A DNA stretch of 64,000 nt from Peromyscus leucopus (lineage: Eukaryota; Chordata; Mammalia; Rodentia; Cricetidae), in the NCBI RefSeq assembly GCF_004664715.2, contig NC_051068.1:15379798-15443797 (forward strand), written 5' to 3'. The position numbers were made by a program, and so were the translations under genes. Within the stretch, counting starts at the first letter, position 1, and every line of letters starts with the position of its first letter. Shown here piece after piece: positions 57,300 to 64,000 of this stretch. The notes below the pieces were generated by a model. The model saw nothing but the letters and a program-made list of their open reading frames with translations, had not been told where the DNA came from and did not search any database.

Positions 57300-57435
57300 C
57301 TCCGGATTGGAATCTTGTCTCTGGCCATTTCCTGCTTAGTGGCCCAAGTTAATGCTAACCTCTGAGCCTCGGGTTTTCTTATTTGAGAAAAATGGGCATT
57401 AAAATGCCCACCTTTGAATATTTTGAGTATTCTGT
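57300..57435 (+). mobile_element. MIR SINE, plus strand
   Basis: 'gcccaagttaatgctaacct', 'ctgagcctcgggttttctta' and 'gaaaaatgggcattaaaat' match the 3' half of MIR. Confidence 0.6.
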
Positions 57436-58624
57436 TGACACATTACAATCTCCTGAGGAAGCACAGCTAAAAGGAAAATGGAGTCTCAATTAAAATGGAA
57501 ATAATTGGTATTATCATCCTTGGGACTACACAGGTGTGGAGGAATTTAAGATTCTCAGTGTCATGGAGCTAATACACAGAGGAGCCACTTGGCCTGTCCT
57601 GTAAACTTCTCACCATGCCAGGCCGGGGAGGGCTCCCAGCAGGGGTTGGATGCAGGAAGATGGGACAAGAGTGCCCAGAGTGCAGGATGCAGCAAGAATA
57701 CCATTCGGGGGACAGACAGCTCATGGTCGAACCTGGAGGAGCTTAACTGGGGTCAGTACTGGGACAGTGTCAGGGGGACTTAAGCCTATTTTAAGAGTGG
57801 AGACTTGATCACTCCTAAGTCCTGTCACAAATCTGAGCAAGAGTTAACCAACCTCTGGGTGATGATGGGGCTCTTTATTTTCAAACCCTAATTCTTTAGA
57901 CTGATAGGAGCATTCCTTCATTCAGGCAAAGACTCTACTCTTCACATCCTTGCCCAAATTCATCTTAATCCACTGAGTCTGCTTGAGGAGTGCTGGTCAC
58001 ACTCCCATAAATTACCTGAGCTGAGCAAGAAAACCCAGCCCAAGTCTCACCTGTGGTTGGAATACGGCACCAAAGGTTCTCAGGTTCACCCTTCTCACCG
58101 GCCTCTAAACCAACACAGCTGCTCACCATCCGCTCCTCTTCCCCATTTGGCTGTGTGCCCCAGTTGCTCGTCAACAAAGTATGAGCCACCACACCTGGCC
58201 TCCAGGGCCTGACCCAGTCATGTCAAGGACTTTCACCAAATTTTCTTTGCAAGAAAATTGAACGACGTCCATGTACATATGGTAGAAGATGTGTGTCCAC
58301 GTGCATTATTTGCACGCATATGGTGAAAATGTTGGTGATTAAGAGACATGTGGGACTAGGGATAAAAATAGAAAAAATATTTATAAAAAAGCAAGCCTTC
58401 AATTCTGTTTTTATGAACTCTGCTTTTTTTTTTTTAAAAAAAAAGCATATTCGTCCCTTCAAATTATTTATTTTAGCAAATATTATTTACTCTAAATAAA
58501 AGTGAAGCAGAAAATCTGTTAGCAGGAAGGAGAGAAAATAAAGCTTTGTTCTAGTGTGTTTAACGTCAAAGGAGTAGTTAGCCCTGATAAACACATAGGC
58601 TATTATTTCCCACACATTCCTAAA

Positions 58625-58627
<3 letters not shown>
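57436..58627. other. Unassigned unique sequence
   Basis: No gene is supported. A T-run followed by an A-run at 58424-58445 could form a small hairpin. Confidence 0.45.

Positions 58628-58675
<48 letters not shown>
58628..58675. repeat. (TG)n microsatellite
   Basis: An uninterrupted TG run of about 47 bases. Confidence 0.98.
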
Positions 58676-58678
<3 letters not shown>

Positions 58679-61298
58679 GTGTATACATTTATACATATAT
58701 ATTTACCAATTTGAAAGACATTGTGTAGCTGATTAAAACTGACGTCTTGAAAACCTTTGCAAAGTTTGCAGGCTTCTCACCCAGAGAACAAACCCGGCAT
58801 CACTGGGAAAGTGAGCCCTCAGCTGAAACCTGCCAAGTGTTGTAATTTACTCAGGGCCTTTCCTCCTTCCCTAGCCTGCCAGGGTCCTGGTGGCTTCATT
58901 ATGACTCTCTCCAGCACTTTCAGCTGGCTTGTGGCACCCCCCCCCCAAAGAAATCGGAACAGTAATTTTCAAAAGGAACTTTTATTTTTAATATGGATTG
59001 ATTTTTTTTAAAGGCAGCTCTAAGCAGCCCCGTATATCAAACAGGGCCCATCACACCAATCCCAACACATCAAGGGGCAGTTTTAGCACGTGACGCTTGT
59101 TGTTTCTAGCAGGTATCCGTGTGGTGAGAGGTCACCACTCAGCGAGGTGCTTTCTTTCTGGTGTATAAGAAAAGAAATCACCAGGAATACAGGGGGAAAT
59201 GGGCTTGGGAAACAGGAGGGGACCTTGTCAATCTCCAAGATGCTAGAAAATGATCGTGGAAGTCTTTTGTTAGTGAATCCTATAATGGTGTTGCCGCTCA
59301 TCGCTTGTGGACAGGGACAGCCACTAGCCTGCCACAGGAAGGGGGACAGAGGATTAGACAGAGTGTGAAAAGGCCCAGGGAAGGGACACCACTGCTGCTT
59401 GGCATCACAAAGGCCAAAAGCGTATCATTATGGACAGGATTTCTTGGGGGGAGGGGTTAAAAATCAAAGGCACAGGTGAAGTGTTTGGCAGGGATGTATT
59501 CCTGTAAATGATCTCACAAATAGGAAAAGAGACCTCTGTAGCACTTCCCTGATATGTGCTTAGGTCCAAACAATTCTACTCCCAAGAGAAGGATGGACAG
59601 CTTGCTACTCAGTCTTCTTAGGCATCTGGGGGCCTGAGAATGTGAGCATCGTGCTGGAAATGGTCTCAATTCATATGGTAAAGACATAAAATGCAGTAAC
59701 AGGGAGACTGGAGTCAGACAACAAGGTCCTTGGTTTTATCCACTGCGTGGAGCTCCAGAAAATTCCTCTGTCTTGGATTTCAGAGAAATACCTGGTAAAG
59801 ATCTCATGTTACAGACTGGCTTGAGTCAGTTCCTGCCTGGAGCTTCCTGCATCTTCCTGCAGCCCACAGATACTGCAGTGAAAAGGAAAATCTATTGTCA
59901 ATACTTCCATAGGGGCCAGGAGACAAGAGTCCTGTTTGGTAAAAGTCAGTTTGTTCTAAGTAAGATTAAATGACATTATGACATTTTCTCTAGCACGGTT
60001 ATTTGGAAGTAGTTTAAAATCCTGGACTTGCCAATGGGTTGGATGGTTTTTCCTTCAGATGGTGAGTGCAGAGCCGTGATTTGTGTTACTATCCCGTAAT
60101 AACCCTGAGTGATGATCCACAACACTGACCCTCACCTGGCCTGGCTAGAGCCAGGAGAAGGGCATGAGGAGGACAGAAAGCAGTCAGGTGGTAGAGGTCA
60201 ACACTGAGTCCATGATGACCTGGAATATACTTGTGTGGAAACTGAATGTTTATTGAAGGAACCGAGCATCATTCTTTACCTGGCCAGCCAGTGATACACA
60301 CAGGATCATGTCCTCCTTTTTTTGAACTTTATTTAAACTTGTCTGACCTGGTTCTGGCCAGATCCTGGGCTAGGTCCCCAGATTTAGCCAATCCTGGCTA
60401 CTAATGCCCCACTGTGTCAAAGTGTCCTGAATCTCTTTGCCCAAGAAGGTCCAGAACAAAGCTGTGCCTAGCAATGAGTAAATAGCTTATAAAGCTATTT
60501 CCCTGGCTCTGTGGGAGAGAACAAGGCTGTAAGAAAGATGGGCAGTGGGCTTGGACCAGCAGGCCACCACGAGATAAGTCCACACCAGATCACCAACCTC
60601 AGCCTAAGACTTATGCCATGACTCAACCCAGTTGTGCCAGAACCTTTCTTCCAGGCACTTGTTTCTTGTGTAGGATAAGAAGTCACCACATGGACTCCTG
60701 AGCCTTTGTTATTATAGCTCTGTGGCCCAAACAACTAGGTTTCCCATAGGTATAATTCACAAAGAAAAGAGGAATCCCCTCTCACAATGCAAGGAGAACT
60801 GCATTTAAACAGTTAATCACAAATATTAAATTTATAGAGATTTCTATCAAAAAGGACACACAACATACTGCAAGAGTTGGAGGGGTAAACTATCATGAAT
60901 TTTAAGGGGTTGTAAAATGTCTTCTCTCTAAACAGAGTGCTAACATTATGGTCCAAGGTTGCTAAAGGGCTGTACTGTGGATGCAGAGAGGAGCCCCATT
61001 TGGGCCCCCTACTCACAGGCACGAGAGTCTGTGCTTAGTATGCACTTCTCCTGGCCCTGTTGGTAATGCTACAGTCCACTATCAGGGCCTTTTATGCCAA
61101 AGTACTTCCTGCAGTCCATATTAAACGTCTTCACTCTATGTGAACACATTCTGTGGATGTATCAGTACATTCACAGTCCATGTGGCTAGGCCCCAGATGT
61201 TAGCTCAGACCCAGATCCAGCATCCTATGCATCTTTAGGAAACACCTCTGCTGTCCTCACAGCTCCTTGCTCTTACTATGTGTTCTCTTAAATAAAGT
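58676..61298. other. Unassigned, repeat-poor unique sequence
   Basis: No coding exon, SINE or LTR is recognised by eye in about 2.6 kb. Small homopolymers only (C-run at 58938-58946). Confidence 0.45.
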
Positions 61299-61299
61299 T

Positions 61300-61515
61300 G
61301 GGGCTGGGACAATGGCTTCTCAGTAAAGAATGCTTACTGCTCTTGCAGAGGTCCTGAGCAAGTTTCCCAGCACCTGTCAGGAGGCTCAAAACCTTCTGTA
61401 ACTCCAGATCCAGGGTATCTGATGATCTCTTTTGGACTCTATAGGCAACTACACTCATGTGCACACCCTGCAACACAGAGATACACAAAATTAAATGTAA
61501 AATAAAGTCTTGAAA
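61300..61515 (+). mobile_element. B2/B3 SINE, plus strand
   Basis: 'gggctgggacaatggcttct' (head with Pol III promoter region), 'ctcttgcagaggtcctgag', 'tgtaactccagatccaggg' and an A-rich end with AATAAA. A 5'-complete but diverged copy. Confidence 0.85.
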
Positions 61516-61800
61516 TTTTTTCAAATAAAAGCATGCACCCCTTGATATTCAAACCATTATAATTGTCAAGTAAAGAGGGAGATTTTTTATTTTTCATCTA
61601 GATTATCAGTCGCTGATAAAAAGTTCACATTCTTTGTCTTCCTCAGGGAAAAGCTTGAATGCAGTCCCCCACCACTATGGACTGTGCAGCCAGGTTTCTA
61701 GAACTGGGTAGAATGTCAACACATCCCAGAAGCAAAGCCTGAGCTGTGCCCTAGGAAAACTACCTTCTGAATCATGTGACATTCCTGCACGGTGAGGTGG
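61516..61800. other. Unassigned sequence
   Basis: No gene or nameable repeat is seen. Confidence 0.5.
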
Positions 61801-61805
61801 GCTTT

Positions 61806-61935
61806 GTTGTTTGTTTGTTTGTTTGTTTGTTATGGTCTCAGTATGTAGTGCCCAGGCTGGCCTCAGAATTACAATCCTCTTACACCAGCCTCCTGAGGAT
61901 TGGGATTACCAGCATGCAACACTGTGCCCAGTTCA
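61806..61935 (-). mobile_element. B1-like SINE, minus strand, with (GTTT)n tail
   Basis: (GTTT)n at 61806-61831 is the degenerate A-tail. 'gcccaggctggcctcagaat', 'ccagcctcctgaggattgg' and 'attaccagcatgcaacact' are old B1 antisense. Confidence 0.65.
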
Positions 61936-62532
61936 AAATTTCCATATTGTTGCTTTTTAGTGTTTTAAAATACAAACATATTGCTTATGATTTTGCTCCC
62001 TTCAATCCTGAGAGAGAAGCAACTGTATCAAGAAGCCTCATGTACTAGGCAGGGGTTAGGGGCTTCTGGATGTCATAGCACACCTACCTCATGGTCACAC
62101 CATGAATGAACAGTCAAACGTGTGCTTCTGTGTGGTTCCAAGGATGGAGAGGAAAAGAGTTAGGGCACGGGAAGAGGGGTGTTCTAATTCACACTGAACT
62201 GGGAGAGGACTTCTTTTCTGTGATTTCTTGACGAAACTGCATTTCTAAAGAAAGGGTGTGCATTTTCCAGAGCAAAGTTTTCCACAAAACAAACATAACC
62301 TCATTTCTTCATGCTGCTTCACCTTTCTCCTCTGCATGCCATTGCGGCTCACACTGCTCACACCACATAGGTACTTAGTGTGTGAAATAAGCCCGAATGG
62401 GAAAGCATCTCCAACATTCCACACACTATTTAGAACAACTCTTATAGCATTTCCTTTTAAGGGTAGTTTTCCTTAAAGAGAATAATAATAGCCCTCCATG
62501 GAGAAATATCCCGACAGCCAGGAACTTAAAGC
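61936..62532. other. Unassigned unique sequence
   Basis: No gene or repeat is identified. Confidence 0.45.
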
Positions 62533-62814
62533 TCACTTCTTACCACAGGTTTTGACTGCACTAAAAGATGCCCACTTTCTCAAGATGCAACAAGACTTAG
62601 GACTTTTCATATGAGCCAACAAATATGCCCCTGTTGATTCCTGTACCAGTATTACAGAACCTGCCTTTAATTTAGCCCCACAGTAATCAAGGCTTCTCAC
62701 ACGGCCAAATCCCTCCAGCAATGTGCTCAGAGGTACTGCGTGTGGAAGCCTGTTGCTTTGCAGCATCCTGTTAAACACCTGTTCTGGGCTTGGGCCATGC
62801 CTCTGGTTTCTCAC
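62533..62814 (-). pseudogene. Possible Ty3/gypsy integrase fossil (C-terminal part)
   Basis: The minus-strand frame (about 93 codons; first codon GTG, preceded by an in-frame stop) begins 'RNQRHGPSPEQVFNR' and continues 'MLQSNRLPHAVPL'. It later reads 'GAKLKAGSVILVQESTGAY'. In Ty3/gypsy integrases the end of the catalytic core has a G-x-SP-x-Q-x-x-F-G-R ... LP motif, followed by a small domain with L-x-x-G-x-x-V-x-V-Q-x-x-x-T-G. Both motifs occur here in the right order and spacing. The FGR glycine is replaced by asparagine. No upstream DDE core was seen. It could be chance or another transposon. Confidence 0.4.
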
Positions 62815-63440
62815 TCAGGTGGGAGAGTTTTGCTTAAGGGGACAGGCAGGTATTTTTGCTGTCACCAAAGACAGCTAATTTGGGAAGCCTAATCTCGCAA
62901 AGGGGCCAAATTTCAGTTCTCAGAGTGTTGGGTTTAGGGTAGAAAGGACTGCCCAGAAATGCAACCTGAACACTTCCCCTTCTACCCTTCTCTTGTCTGT
63001 GCTGAGGATCTCCAAAAGAATTGATACGTTTTTTTAGATTTCAGGCCACTGGGTATACGGTGCAGGGCTCCCATTCCTGCCTGTCACCTGACTAACCTAA
63101 TACTTTCCTCCTCAGATGGATACAGTGCTCATGACAAGCGGCTGAGGGGCCGCCGTGTGCTTTACTCCAGGTAATTCAAACACAATAAGAAGTGGGGAAA
63201 TTAGTTATGGGGATTGGAGGAAGTGGGGGGGGGCACTTACAGGTGTGCATTCTTAGTCATTTAGGGTCCAAATCAAAGGGTCACATGCTCTGTAAGTACT
63301 ATCTCCCACCTCCCCGGGCCCCAGCATTTTATCATGAGAAAAGATGTGATTGTACGGTCCATCCCTCAGGAATGACTTTACTTTCCGTCTCTGTGTGGGT
63401 TTGTATTGTAGGCTGAGCATGCCCCCGTGAGCCCCTCCTA
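62815..63440. other. Unassigned sequence
   Basis: If the integrase fossil is real, its upstream core would lie here on the minus strand; I could not recognise it. Otherwise unremarkable. Confidence 0.4.
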
Positions 63441-63444
63441 TCCT

Positions 63445-63770
63445 CCTTTGCTCTCATTCTCTCTTCTCGTCTGTCCTCCATGTTCTCCAAGACAACTCTA
63501 CTTCAGTTCTCATTCTCTGTAGACACATATGATTATGTGTGACTGGCAAAACCCTGGACCACAGAACAGAAAGCACATATTCATTTTCCTGGGACGGCTT
63601 AATTCACTTAATATGATTATCTCCTGAAGAAAAAAAAAAGATGTAACTTTGTTCTTCTTCATTGCTGAAAAAAATTGCACACGACTCTAGCTCATATGAA
63701 CCTGTCATTGGAGAACTAGGTTGTCTCCACAGCTCAGTCCTACGGATGGAACTTTCTCACGCTCTCTCTT
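63445..63770 (-). mobile_element. Ancient LINE-1 (L1M-type) 3' end, minus strand
   Basis: 'cttaattcacttaatatga' then 'cttcttcattgctgaaaaa' and 'gagaactaggttgtctccac' are the antisense order of an old L1 ORF2 end. Diverged and broken. Confidence 0.6.
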
Positions 63771-64000
63771 CAAAAGCACCACATCAGGAGAAAAGCCACT
63801 CCTGATTGAGTAAAAAGCAACACCCATGATTCCATGTGACACTAGCTGCACGCCACCCTACCCCGGGCAGAAGCAAGAAAGGCTTCCCAACTCTCCCAGC
63901 TCGGCCACTTTACCTTGTGGAGTTCTGCGCACAGCATGTGAGTTGGGAGAATTTTGTCATTAAGGTTTTTAACAAAGAGGAGGTCATGTCTCAAGCACTT
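63771..64000. other. Unassigned right-edge sequence
   Basis: No gene or repeat is identified. Confidence 0.45.

Overview
The window is nuclear DNA from a rodent, most likely a cricetid (hamster, vole or deer-mouse group). The evidence is B1 SINEs of the form whose antisense copy reads CTGTGTAGCTTTGCGCC and ends CACCACCGCCCGGC, Lx-type LINE-1 with rodent ORF1, ORF2 and 3'UTR sequence, B2/B3, B4/RSINE and ID SINEs, many (CA)n tracts, and class II endogenous retrovirus LTRs with 6-bp target duplications. Family names are recalled, since no database was searched; the species is not determined. I found no convincing protein-coding exon, rRNA, tRNA or CRISPR. The long reading frames are broken LINE-1 or retroviral remnants, tandem repeats read through, or chance.

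Layout. 1-24.2 kb is almost wall-to-wall retrotransposon: an Lx L1 on the minus strand (1-3790) with a solo LTR, a B1 and a B3 inside it; an ancient L1M (4.66-5.45 kb); a short L1 3' end split by a solo LTR (6.36-7.31 kb) lying inside a second plus-strand L1 (to 10.95 kb) that also carries a B1 and several LTRs; a 26-bp minisatellite fused to a SINE (11.26-11.72 kb); an internally deleted minus-strand L1 that keeps its 5' end (14.16-17.33 kb); and a complete L1 insertion with an inverted 5' part and target duplications (20.03-24.21 kb). From 24.2 kb on, the DNA is mostly unique, with scattered ancient MIR, L1M and MaLR-like relics, rodent SINEs and microsatellites.

The main exception in the second half is a compact class II provirus at 36584-38942. 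It has two about 546-bp LTRs, a lysine-tRNA primer site, a polypurine tract and only about 1.27 kb of interior, and it sits inside an older SINE with an exact CCTGGC duplication. Its LTRs are mosaics: a 111-bp piece of U3 from a different LTR family (a solo copy of which lies at 256-600) is bracketed by 23-bp repeats of the LTR's own end. At least three, probably four, shorter solo LTRs of the same family lie elsewhere in the window.

Other points: a 22-copy 40-bp minisatellite (55672-56552) without a single indel and with a 12-bp palindrome in nearly every unit; a 26-bp tandem expansion inside a B4 SINE (47.34-47.48 kb) that parallels the one at 11.3 kb; a 107-bp near-identical inverted copy buried in a B1 (7417-7523 versus 9356-9462); and a possible Ty3/gypsy integrase fossil at 62.5-62.8 kb. 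All positions and TSDs were read by eye, so ends may be off by a few bases where no TSD is stated.
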